DNA of 64,000 nt from Nymphaea colorata (lineage: Eukaryota; Streptophyta; Magnoliopsida; Nymphaeales; Nymphaeaceae): contig NC_045140.1 in assembly GCF_008831285.2 (NCBI RefSeq), positions 3,699,528 through 3,763,527 of the forward strand. The letters are read 5' to 3'. Below are positions 12,194 through 23,039 of the stretch, one piece after another. The notes under the pieces are model-generated. The model did no database searches, was not told the origin of the DNA, and saw only the letters and a program-made list of their open reading frames with translations. Positions within the stretch are counted from its first letter, which is position 1; every line of letters begins with the position of its first letter. Both the position numbers and the translations under genes were made by a program.

Positions 12194-12382
12194 TGTAACA
12201 ACTCGACCCACTCTTGAGTTCGGGCTCCTAGTTCGGCAAATCCCAACCTGCCTCCTTAGTAGTTTCGGCTCCACCCCAAAAAAAACTATGAGCCATAGCT
12301 ATCATCTATTTTATAATCCATTGAAGATCCCTCATAATCTTCAATACGAGACTAATTTTTTTAGTACAATTCACCTCCTTTA
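12194..12382 (-). mobile_element. Solo LTR-like copy related to the TRIM at 62.9 kb
   Basis: Read on the minus strand, this matches the terminal repeats at 62.9-63.4 kb. Shared landmarks are GTATTGAAGATTATGA, GGCAGGTTGGGATT and the end GTTGTTACA. No second repeat or primer-binding site is next to it, so it looks like a solo LTR. The inner boundary near 12382 is approximate. Confidence 0.65.
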
Positions 12383-13267
12383 AGGCACAAGCATCCGTGC
12401 GTATTGAACATCAGATCTAAGTGTTGAACCAGCTCTGTCGTAACATTTCAAGAAACTTTCATTTTACTCCAATTTGAAAAATTTATAGTGGCACTTTTAC
12501 CATAAAAGAACTCCGCCCTTCATCCAAGTCAACCACTCAGTTCACAAATTCCTTTCAGTAGAACGAATTAAATTATTTTAATTAATACCATTTTTTATTC
12601 ACTACCTAAGATTAATTACCATGATTAAACTAAAGTTAATTTAGCGAGATCTGATCATAAAAACTCTATCGCTATCAAATAGCAGCTTGATATTTTCTTT
12701 TTCTCTTATATAAGAAATGCGATTGGACCTAAGTCGGTACCGTGTTTGATTTACTTGGCGCATAAACAGTTTATTCTCTCGGACTTCACTATTGCAGGAT
12801 GGAAGCCTAAGTAAATCATCTTGTCACAGGATTCCAAATTTCGACCTGGCTATATTTGAGCAATTTATTTTCCAGTACTGCTTGTAACATCTTACAAATT
12901 TTCGGAAACTCACTTTGCAAGTATGAGCACGACACTTTACCATGAGAAAGAGTATCCCTAGCATGTTCAAGCTCCACAACTTAATAGAGAAGATGGGTTA
13001 TATAAAATGCATGCACAGGCAGCGGTGCGTGTCAATGGTTTGAATATTTTTTGACATACTACCCATTTGAGCTCTTATCAATTCCCATAAGAAAATTCAC
13101 TTCAATCATCATCAATCAAATTCAAATTTCCTATATTACATTTCTTATCGAAACTGGTAATTAAATATCCGATTAAGGTGGATGTCAGAATAACATTACA
13201 GTTCATTCTGTACATTTGACTCCAAATCCAACTCTTAGACTGAAAAAGTCTGCTAACATCTCTGTGT

Positions 13268-13268
<1 letters not shown>
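12383..13268. other. AT-rich intergenic DNA
   Basis: No gene, repeat ends or structure could be supported in this stretch. Confidence 0.4.

Positions 13269-13315
<47 letters not shown>
13269..13315. repeat. (TA)n(GA)n microsatellite
   Basis: A TA run of about 24 bp passes directly into a GA run of about 22 bp. The same TA-then-GA arrangement recurs near 9.7 kb and, on the opposite strand, near 47.3 kb. Confidence 0.9.
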
Positions 13316-13660
13316 ATTGGATGGTGACACCACATTTAGTGGACATAAAGAGACATCAAACATGAGACATAAAGTGACATCAAATGTGAGTTTGTCTGAT
13401 ATCCTCTCTATGTCTCAATATCTCTATTCCTCTTTCTTTTTCTCTCCCCCCATGGCCGGCGATGGCAGGAAGGAGCTGCAGCAGCTCTCCCTTTCCTCCA
13501 CCCATCGTCGAATAAAAGGTTTCCAGCTATTGGAGAGGGTGTGTCGAACCAAACCAATCAGGACTCTCTATCTACTTTCAAATGGACGGTCCTCGTTTAA
13601 TGGTTGGTGATTTTAGAGAGAGAGAGAAATGTATATATATATATATAGATAACATTTATT

Positions 13661-13775
13661 GCACGAAAGTTAGCCTGTCCTGATTAAAGGAGAATAATAT
13701 ATATGTTGCATGAAAGTTAGGCGGTCCCGATTAAAGGATTACATGGAAGTTAGCCGGTCCTGATTAAAGGAGAGG
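13661..13775. repeat. Short tandem repeat, three degenerate copies
   Basis: Three copies of a unit built on GAAAGTTAGCCGGTCCTGAT follow one another at about 13661, 13708 and 13741. The lengths are unequal (about 47, 33 and 35 bp) because the first copy has an extra TA-rich tail. Confidence 0.85.
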
Positions 13776-14796
13776 TGGTAGGTGTAGGTTTAATAATGAA
13801 GCATTTTGGAGGTTGCACGGAAAAGGTAACGTGGCCAAGGTGTCACGGATTGTTGCGACTCACATCATCCAGGTTGCCTTCACGAGGAGCTTCTCCCTCT
13901 CTCTCTCTCTCTCTTTCTGTGTGTGTCTGAAGTTTGGTGTTCTGCAACTATTCATCTTCTACAGTGCTGAAAGAGCGTGGTCCCGCTCCTGCTGTAATGG
14001 TCTCACAGCAAGTTGGCTTCCATCTTTCTTGTCCATTTCTCTCTGCAATTAGACCCATAATGGAGTCAGTCGGTCGTCTGCAAGACCCATAATTTATTTT
14101 TCAAAAGTTTTTGTCTGAACCCTGCGGGCAAGATTCATGTCTTGTCACTTTAGTGACATGTTGGCAAGATTTCTGCAACTGGGGTCACATGAATCAGTTT
14201 CAGCACTTCGAGGACTGTACAAAATTAAATTAAGACATTTAAAGAACGAAAAGCAGATTTACAGAGAGAAAGATTCTTAGATGGCCGGAAACATCCAAAA
14301 GTTGGCTAATAAGAACTGAGAGCAGTGTGGCGATGAGATTGCGAGCCGAAGAGCATCTGGGGTCTTGTTAAGTCTAAGCAGTTAGTACAGGATAAGAAAC
14401 AGAGCAGGGGCTGCAGTTCATTGACTTCCAACTGGTGAATGGAAGAAAGCACCTGCGCAAGCAGACACTATAGACAGAGATGAGTGTGCTCACTGCGCAG
14501 CTTGGGAAACTGAGAGCTCCGATGCATGGAGAGACCGACATCACCTGCACCAACACATGCATGTTACTGATATAGAGGGAGCCTTACTGTTTTTGAGTGA
14601 GTAGGAGGCTAAAGCTCTCTCTTCTTCCTCCAGTCCTCCAGTCTAGTCCTCCAGTCTAGGGCTGCTTGGGGACCTATCAATCCGACCATAATCCCTTCAA
14701 CTCGAGTATAAAACATACTACCATTAACAGTTTGAAGGAGTACCACCTACGAAAATCAAGCAAAAGACTCATCCACAAAGTGCCCTTTGGGCTTTG
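13776..14796. other. Intergenic DNA with a small CCTCCAGTCTAG repeat
   Basis: There is a CT tract near 13893-13915 and about three copies of TCCTCCAGTCTAG between 14626 and 14660. A minus-strand open frame of 62 codons (14374-14562) sits behind an acceptor-like GGTGCAG, but it matches no family I know. Confidence 0.4.
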
Positions 14797-14984
14797 ACAG
14801 TAGCGAAACCAGAAAACTTAGTTGAAGAGGCACTTGTTTGAAAACATTTATATTTGAATGAACAATTATATATATATATATATAAATAAATATTAAATTT
14901 GCCAATGTAAAAATAAAAGAAGTTTAAAGAGCTGGTGTGGGCGACTGCCCACACTAACCCACATGTGGCTACGCCACGCCGCTG
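14797..14984. mobile_element. hAT-like MITE (CAGTAGCG end)
   Basis: The left end reads CAGTAGCGAAACCAG. The right end reads GGCTACGCCACGCCGCTG, whose complement is CAGCGGCGTGGCGTAGCC. These are imperfect inverted ends of the CAGTGGCGGAGCC type that is common in plant non-autonomous hAT elements. No clean 8-bp target duplication was found, so the boundaries are tentative. Confidence 0.55.
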
Positions 14985-15196
14985 AGAGAGCTTTACCATT
15001 CAAGGGGCCTTTGGCTGGTTTGGACAACATCAAAATGGAGTTTATGTATGGTTTAATATCATCGATTTAGTGTAAATTGGCTATTCATTTACACGATGTC
15101 CAATCCTCATATAATGCTTTGCTCTGGTTCTTATAAGGATTGTTTTGCCGTCATAACAATTTGTTATTGTTTCACGAACCTATCCAAAATTTCGGG

Positions 15197-15283
15197 TAGA
15201 TTCATCTACCAATCTAACACTGTGTTCTTTTTGGGTATGGTAGATTCATCTACCAATCTAACACAGTGTTCTTTTTGAGTAGG
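15197..15283. repeat. Tandem duplication, 44-bp unit
   Basis: Two adjacent copies of a unit that begins TAGATTCATCTACCAATCTA and contains GTGTTCTTTTTG. Only a few mismatches separate them. Confidence 0.9.
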
Positions 15284-16737
15284 TTCATGAGACAATAATA
15301 ACGAGCTCTTAGAGTGCATGTCTTTGAGAGCAAGTATCATATGTATATGCACGGATTCCATATGGTATGGTTTTTGCTATATATTATCAATAATAATCCA
15401 TAGTTCAACAAATTAAGGATCTTAAATCAAACCTCACGTAATTGGATCTAAACTTGAGAAACTCATTCGGCTGTTTGATATAAGGTCATATAGGAGAGGG
15501 TCTTATCGATTTTCATAATTTTGTCTGTGATCCAAAAATTAGATGAACAAACTCCGACGAAATCAAATTGTCAAGCACACCTTTCCATCGAAGGTCTACC
15601 AAATTCGATTCAGGTAGATTCAAATCTCACGCTATTCTTCTTAACAAGGCACGTCTAGCAAATTATTCGATATTTACATGTTAAATCAACATGCTAGGCG
15701 CTCGTCACATCCCAAAAAAGGCTTTTCCATGAAACATAAAAAAAAAAATATACATCATCTTCTCTAAGAGATTTGAAAATTTTGACCGTGGAATATAAGA
15801 GCTTGTACTGTAACAGTAGGATTTAATAAGATAAATGGTTTTCTGCTGGAGTCTGGCATGTCCGAGTCACACGGCGAACATAAACATGTTGCTTGAAGAC
15901 TTTAAAACCATGTCAGACAAGGCAGAGATATAAATGTGTCTGATTCGCACATGACATGGAAATAATTAATATAAGCATTATTGCATGCAAAGTCGTGACA
16001 TGTATAAAATCTATGCCCAAAAATTCTGGCTACATGTTTTCTCTCTTGCTCATTAGGTCTTTGCCAGAGACCGATATTGATGATCTATTCATGCCAACTC
16101 AATGAATCACGTTTTGCTTGGAAATTCTTGTAGCATGAATTTCAACTTTGGGAATGATAATATGATCTCAAATTTCAGAACAATATTACAATTCTCATAG
16201 AGATGGTCCTTTTTTTTTGTCTTTTTCTTATTCGAATATTAATTAATATGAAGAAATATTTCAGCATGCATGACCCCATGGTAACATTTATGGGTTAATA
16301 ATTTCAGTAGATAGACAAGAAGAATGGAAAATGCACGCACTCTTTTGCCCAACAATTACACAAGTATAAGAATATCAGAATGGAGGGCTTTCTTTTCGGC
16401 CTCTTTTTGGAGTTGTGATTGGAGTTGTGAGTTGTTAACCTCTTGCATATATAAAAGTACAAAATAGATGCAATGGTTATGCATGTACTACATTGTCAAC
16501 AAGAAATAATATTCGCATTCGTACGGTTTTCCAAACTATGAATCGTTTAAATTGAGACAAAGCCAAAATTTCTCATTGCCAGCCACCTAACTTATCCTGC
16601 CCATTTCAATCACATAACATATAATTAATTTGCATGTAACAGAGTTTAATTATTTTTCTCACATATTGAACCTTTATCTACTCTGCACTTTATTGAATGC
16701 TCGAAAGATGATGGAGTTCGAATCAATAGGGGGTTAC
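15284..16737. other. AT-rich intergenic DNA
   Basis: No coding potential beyond chance, no RNA gene and no repeat boundaries were recognised. Confidence 0.4.
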
Positions 16738-16939
16738 GCTCCTTTACAGGAGCAGAGCCAAAATCTTTTTATGAGGGGAGCTCAATTAAAGTTTTTAAAT
16801 TTTATGAGGGGAGCTAAATTAAAGTTTTTAAATTTTGACTAGGGCCGAAATATTATTTTTCAAAATTTTGACTAGGGCTGAAATAGACTAATGACCAAGC
16901 CCATGCATGCCTATCTTGACTCTGCCCCTGCTCCTTTAC
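16738..16939. mobile_element. 182-bp MITE with direct target duplication
   Basis: The element (16748-16929) starts AGGAGCAGAGCC and ends GACTCTGCCCCT, giving inverted ends AGG(A/G)GCAGAG(C/T)C. GCTCCTTTAC flanks it on both sides (16738-16747 and 16930-16939). Ten matching bases are two more than the 8 bp usual for hAT insertions, so two may be chance. Inside, a segment with TTAAAGTTTTTAAATTTT is duplicated. Confidence 0.8.
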
Positions 16940-18531
16940 TGTAAGTAGCGTGAGCCCTGCATGCAAGTTGAAGAATGTTGAGATCTCACCACCTGATACC
17001 GAATGTTGGGATCTGTTGAGATCTCCCAGCTCTTGATGACTCTTCGTGAAAAGAAAAGAAGGAGGACTTCAGCTTTCACCATGCAGTGGAATAATCTTCT
17101 CACTCACCCGAAAAAGATGATAGAGTTCGATGCCGATTTTCCATATGGTAGGTTGTTAATTTCTCGCTCACCGAAAGATCCGACATTACTAGATCGGATG
17201 AAATGGATTTAAGATCGGATAGCTATTGAAGTAGACCAGATCTGCTTCGGTCCCGTTTTTAAGTGCATAAGGCCAAGGCCAGAGAAGCTGAAGATAGATT
17301 GGAATTTTGTACCAGCCAGATCGAGGCGATCTAGTGCCATGTGATGTCGGGGGCCCACGGAATGTCGACATGTGAATGCTCACGGGTAAATGAGTGAAAA
17401 GGTTAGGACGGGGTGCCCTATATATAAGGGTTGCATTATTTTTTGCATATTTCAAATTCTCATTGCATTTTACAGTACCTATGCTTGTCTTGTCATTAGT
17501 CTATTTCGTTTGATCGTATCTGCATTCATGTGGGGGCTCTCAGAGAATTAAGCAAAAAAAAAAAAAAAAAAGTTATTTTTTTTAATTTCTAATAATAAAA
17601 AAATATATATGCACAAGGGCCAATGCCTATGGAAGCCTATAATATATTATACGATTGTAAGGGATGCAGCCCCATAGCTTAACACTTGCATCCTTTATCG
17701 TGGTGTAGATTCACATGTTGGGATGAGGTTTTTTTGAGAGGCACGCTAAACAGTTCAACTTTTGGATTCGAGTGGGTTTAAACTGAACCCGAGTTCAAAT
17801 AATACATGGTGCAATTAAAAATTTTTAATTTTTTTTAATGTTTTTTTTTAATGTCTTTTTTTTTTAATTCCTTGGGTGGGGCCATAGCCTCCCCTCCTTT
17901 CACCCCTGAGTAGGAGGGAATTTCATTGATTGAGGGGCCGAAGCTCACCTCATTCTCCTAGTTTGTCGAGTTCAGAATTGCATTATGACCTAGGTGAACT
18001 TATGTTACTCAATTTTTATTCATATAGACAAGTGTCAATATTAAGAAAGTGAAAGCATTTGGTAACAATAACAATACTTATGTGCATGCCAATGTGCATG
18101 CCAAGAAAAGGATCGAAAACATGAAGGACATTGTCCTCCATATCTAAGTGTTAACTTCCAGTTTTGAGGATTCAAGTATGTTAACTTGTTCATAGCAGCG
18201 GCCTCAACCTTTAAGTAAAATAAAATTTTGAACAACTTTTACCCAAAAAAAAAAAAAAAGCTTATTAGCTCTTTTCTAAAATTTGGATAAGGATAATGGC
18301 CATGCCTTGAAAATTTTAATTTTCTGACTCTGCTTTTACTAAGGAGAAATTCAAGAATTAGAAGCAAGATCACCAGATTGTATTTCTCTAATGTGAATGT
18401 TAATATTTCTTTTGTGAACAATGTTTGAGAAGGGGGAAAAAAAATTAAATGTACCCAGACTTCTTTGTCTACATCCTCAACTCATGGGTAGGGATGTTTC
18501 ATCTCACCCATCCCCCTCTCATCCCCATTGG
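16940..18531. other. Intergenic DNA with possible LTR fragment
   Basis: Around 17100-17140 the sequence partly repeats the block that surrounds the MITE (AAAGATGATRGAGTTCGA). Near 17415-17430 a TATATATAAGG box is followed by a pyrimidine-rich stretch that looks like the transcribed part of a retrotransposon LTR. Neither edge nor a partner repeat was found. Poly-A and poly-T runs lie near 17556, 17830-17865 and 18245. Confidence 0.35.
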
Positions 18532-18624
18532 TTGTGGAGACAAGCTGCGAAGGATAATTTTTACCCTATCCGATAGATTGTGGGGACAATCTACAAAGGA
18601 TAAGTTTTACCCTATCTAATAGAG
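18532..18624. repeat. Tandem duplication, about 46-bp unit
   Basis: Two neighbouring copies share TGTGG(A/G)GACAA, AAGGATAA and TTTTACCCTATC. The copies differ at roughly one base in eight. Confidence 0.85.
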
Positions 18625-18918
18625 GGGTGACAGATACTGCAAGAAGGCAGACTCCTCCAGTATACAATTTCAACACACATACGGTCCACATATGTTGCCG
18701 TACTGTAACACATCTAAATTATTGTGCAAGACAAAAAAATCATTGGAAATGGATGTACGTATCAACCAAAAAAAGAAAAACTTATTTTCATATATTTTCA
18801 AAATGAGAGCTCTCATTCACCGTAAGGTCTGACTGTTTTTTTCCGTTCATAAAACTTGGAGAAAGAAGTCGAATCTGTACAAACATATCTGGCATCAACA
18901 CAGCACCTTACGTGATTT

Positions 18919-18949
<31 letters not shown>

Positions 18950-19370
18950 AAAAATACTGGGGCCATTTTGAGTTTTGTCAAAATTATGATTGTCGGATGC
19001 ATTGCATTGAGCGAGATTAAACATACTATATAAAATGCAATGTATCAGGGAGAGCATCAAACGTTGAACATGTATATGATCCTCAGCAAAAGATGGTATT
19101 CTTAGTAAATATGTTCTGAGAACAACACATGTTCCAATAACATAATGTCTTCCTATCGTGCATTTTTTTTTGCTAATTTTTTCGCTAATCCCTAGCAAAA
19201 TACACAATCGAAGATGCTTTAATTCTCATAGTTTTACTTTATTAGGTTCTGTTAATGCCTTTTAGATAATTAGCATGCATAAGTACTTGATCTTTTTTCT
19301 AACTCTTTTTGTAAGAAATATGAGATTTGATTTACTCTTCATGTACATTGGAGGCGATCCTATGCAGTGG
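18625..19370. other. AT-rich intergenic DNA with a TA microsatellite
   Basis: A TA run followed by TG repeats lies at about 18918-18948. No gene was recognised. Confidence 0.45.
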
Positions 19371-19497
19371 CGGAACCAAAAATTTCTAATTGAATAGCAC
19401 TATTAATGCATAAGAAACTTTTAAGGGGCAGTCTATATGTAAATTAATAATGAAATACAGGAGGTATACGTGGCTCATGTGTGCCTCCATCACTAGT
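19371..19497. mobile_element. Probable hAT-like MITE remnant (CAGTGGCGGAACC end)
   Basis: The left end CAGTGGCGGAACCAAAAAT is a textbook plant hAT-MITE start. The right part GTGCCTCCATCACTAG is only a weak inverted match, and no target duplication was found. The call therefore rests mainly on the left terminus. Confidence 0.5.
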
Positions 19498-20014
19498 ACT
19501 ACATGCTATGTTTATATAACGTAAGTAGTGAAACAAATATATGTTCTAGCAAGCGATCAAAACAAATCTACCAATTTATGTCTAAATTAATTCTAAACAC
19601 ACTTGTGGTGAAGATGCATACTTATAATGGTTTTTAAACTTGTCTCCTGTAATTTGTTAGTCACAAACATCGATATCGTTAACATTTGAAATGAAGAAGC
19701 ATGTAGAACCCTTTTGTTTACCGCAGTTAAAAGATGATTTATTGAGAAATTAGATTACCATTTTGTTCTTCCTTCTATTAATTTACATGATTTCTTTCAA
19801 GCCATGCATTCGTCCAGTGTCGCTTGCTCATCCATCCCTGCTACTTTACATATTTAATTAAATATTGAAAACATTATGAGCTATAGTTAACTAATAAGGA
19901 TCATGTTATAAGCTATAAGCCTCACGTCCATGCTAAGGATAAAAGCTCATTAGAGAAATTGAAGTAGAATGCCTCGCTAATATATCTTGATGCACTTGGA
20001 TTTATCTGTTCAGT

Positions 20015-20222
20015 GTTACCCAGAGGGGCGGAGGGAGGGGGGGGTGCCTAGGCCGTGGCCCGAACAACTAATTGAAAAAATATATATATTACAAAAATTG
20101 AAACTTTTTTATTGTATAATGTATTTTTTAGATTCGAGTTTAGTTTAATTCTACTCAAATAAGTTTGTTTGACCGTTTGGTCTGCCCTTAAAAAAAATAC
20201 TGGCTCTGCACCTACTTACCCA
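20015..20222. mobile_element. 192-bp MITE with near-perfect target duplication
   Basis: The element (20023-20214) starts GAGGGGCGGAGG and ends CTGGCTCTGCACCTA, so the ends are related but worn inverted repeats. GTTACCCA precedes it and CTTACCCA follows it, matching at 7 of 8 bases. The interior is AT-rich, without coding sequence. Confidence 0.7.
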
Positions 20223-21462
20223 ATTCTCTTAGGAATTTAAACAACATATTTCTCCAAAGGCATAGGAGAATTCTTCATTAGGAGGTTTCAACTATAGTTT
20301 CAAAATTCTGATAGGGGCCTAAATATTGAAAAAAAAATGAAATTATATATATAGTCTTTTTTTTTTCTTAAAATGAAGGTGGGCCATGGCCCCTGCCAGC
20401 TCCTCCCCTGTCTCCGGCGCTGTATTTCTGTATTTACTAACGTATGGAGAAACTTGACAGAAAGAGCTTAATTAACTTTTCCACCTCGCTAGAAATTCAA
20501 GTTAATTAAGAAGATGAAAAGTTAAATAACCAATTAGGAGTATATCCCCTAGATAATCAGGTAAAATCAGCATAAATGTGGGTTATTTCTTAAAAGAACA
20601 CTTCCTCCTCGCCACTAATATTCTTTACTAAAAAATAAATAAATCTTGGTGACGGTCACGAGAGAACCACACATTCCCTCTGTTCTTAGGATTGGGACTT
20701 AGTTAAATTTATGATTATTCCATTTTACTCAATATTAATGCCACCACCTTTTGCTTCAAGTAAATAAATATACTATCAATGCTTTGAAAAGTTATAAAAT
20801 TAGAAAAGTTGTCGTCCTTTTCGTCAGCTTTAATTTCCACCTTGTAAAAGTTCAGCTAGCTAACTCAGATGTACCAATATTCTTATTCCATTAATGATCA
20901 GAGACACATAATTGTATCCATCTGTGCATGCATGCACGTGCATGTGTGTGTAAGGGCAGTGATCCTTTGTATCATTTGTTTTGTTGGTTCATGCTGTCAA
21001 CTCATCAACCAACAACATCTTTGAGTGGACAATTAGTTTGTCGAAAATATTAGCCAAAATAAGAAGAACATAATATAAATGCATAGTTCAGCGATTTGAC
21101 AATTAAATGTTTGCCAAGTTAGGCTAAAAATAAATAAATTATCTTTTCATTTTTTTTTTTTGTCAATAATCATGTGAAGGCCACTTGGGAATCGGTGCAA
21201 GTACCTCAGGATGCTGTTGCCGAGGCATTTTGTATGGCTGCTTTGGAATTATAAGCTCGCTAGCGGTTGAAATTACCTACTTGAAATTTGCACCCTTTGG
21301 TTCTTTCACTTTAAGCCAAACCAATGTTATAAACATCTGGATATGTTTGCTGACATTTTTCTTATTTTTTAATGTTTAAATTTAAAAAAAAAAACTAAAA
21401 ATTTACTTTAAATTGATTTGTAAAATATAATTTAGCCAAGTATCGTATTTGACTTGTATCGA
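20223..21462. other. Intergenic DNA with further MITE debris
   Basis: Around 20380-20425 the sequence GCCCCTGCCAGCTCCTCCCC resembles the right end of the GGCGGAGCC MITEs, without an identifiable left partner. The rest is AT-rich and shows nothing that can be assigned. Confidence 0.4.
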
Positions 21463-23005
21463 GGGGCCGATATGATACATATCAACCCATGCATTCCATG
21501 CAATTGAAGCAATATCGGAAAGGTTTTGGCTTTCACTTTAGACTGAGACAACAATCTCTGGCCTAGTGAAATTTCTGTGGCATATGCATACATAGATTTA
21601 TTGTCAGCTACAATATAAGATTCGGAATTTTATGTGCCACTTGGGGTTCATTTCATAACAATAATAGTTGGTTAATGTTTCAAAAATTTTCTTAAAAGAT
21701 TGAGGCATATTCATAATATACTATAATATAGTATTACATGAACCTGCCCTAATCTTTAACTCAAATTTATCTAACAATAATAAGTTGTTTTCATTGTCAA
21801 ACGGCCCAATGTAAGATATGATTCAAAATTTTATCTACCACTTGGAGGTAATTGGTAATAGTAATAGGTTGTTACTGTTTCACACATTTATCTCAAAGAT
21901 TATGATATATTCATGGTACAATATAACATAGTGTTTCATGAACATTCTCTAATGTGTAGGGCAAGTTTACAAGACACTAATAACTTGTTCTCATTGTCAA
22001 ACAATTAGGTGTCACAAATTGGTCGAACATAGTATACATGTCTTGCCATTTTTGATGATATATAACCAATCCAACACCGTAAACACATTTTTGTGAAGAT
22101 TGAGTTATTTTTCTCAAAAATAATTGGAGATATCACATTTGTTAACACCATATCGTCTAAGTTTTTTAAGTACCTCTCTCTCTCTCTCTCTCTTTTCCCC
22201 GTCCATGTTTGTGGTACTTGTAGCCATATTTTCAAAGGGGCCATAACACATTGTTATTGTGATAAATATGTCGGAAAAAAAGGTTGATTCATATAACATT
22301 GTATATTTTTTTGAACATATTCATGAATCTATAATAGTATGTTACTATTGTCAAACGACCCCAAAAAAGGATATCTTAGTTTTATGAGAATATTGAGAAC
22401 TGTCAATTGAAAAAGTTGGACCATACTTGCACACGCACTCCGGCGAGCCCACTATTAGGGTTCGTAGGGGCCCTCCTTCTTATGCCATAAGATATAACCT
22501 GCTCCATTGTTTGAGACATGACTATCCTACATCGGCTTGCTTGGCTATATATTGAACTAGAATCTGGTAGGGCAGCGGAAAATCATTCATCTAGAGTTAT
22601 CGAATTTGTGAACAATAATATTATTATTTTTTATATATGAATAATGAAGATGATCCGACTACAAATTTTGGCTTATAAGCCGTGCAAATTACATTCACGT
22701 GGTTAAGAGCAGATAAGAAAAAATATTCAAGAAATATGGATGTGCAGGGACCAACATCATAAATGTGGAAGAGTCGGTACTGGCCATGGTGGAGATAGAT
22801 GGGACTCCATGGTCCACTCTCTAAAACATTAATTCAGTGTTGGATTTGAGTGAATCTCGCTCCAGTTATATGGGTAAGCTCTACTAGACTTGAGTCACTG
22901 TCTCATGACCAATTAAAAATTTGTTAACTACATATATTTAATGCTTCATTTAAAAAAAATTTAACTCCACCCTTAATATTGGTCTGTTTCCATATTTAAA
23001 CAAGT

Positions 23006-23039
<34 letters not shown>

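Noticed and set aside
13317-13610. 97-codon open frame with a short ATG-led part (near 13452)
   Set aside because: No recognisable family, flanked by microsatellites, and no splice or promoter support.
13661-13775. Regularly spaced repeats that might suggest a CRISPR array
   Set aside because: There are only three copies with unequal spacing and no unique spacers, in a plant nuclear context.
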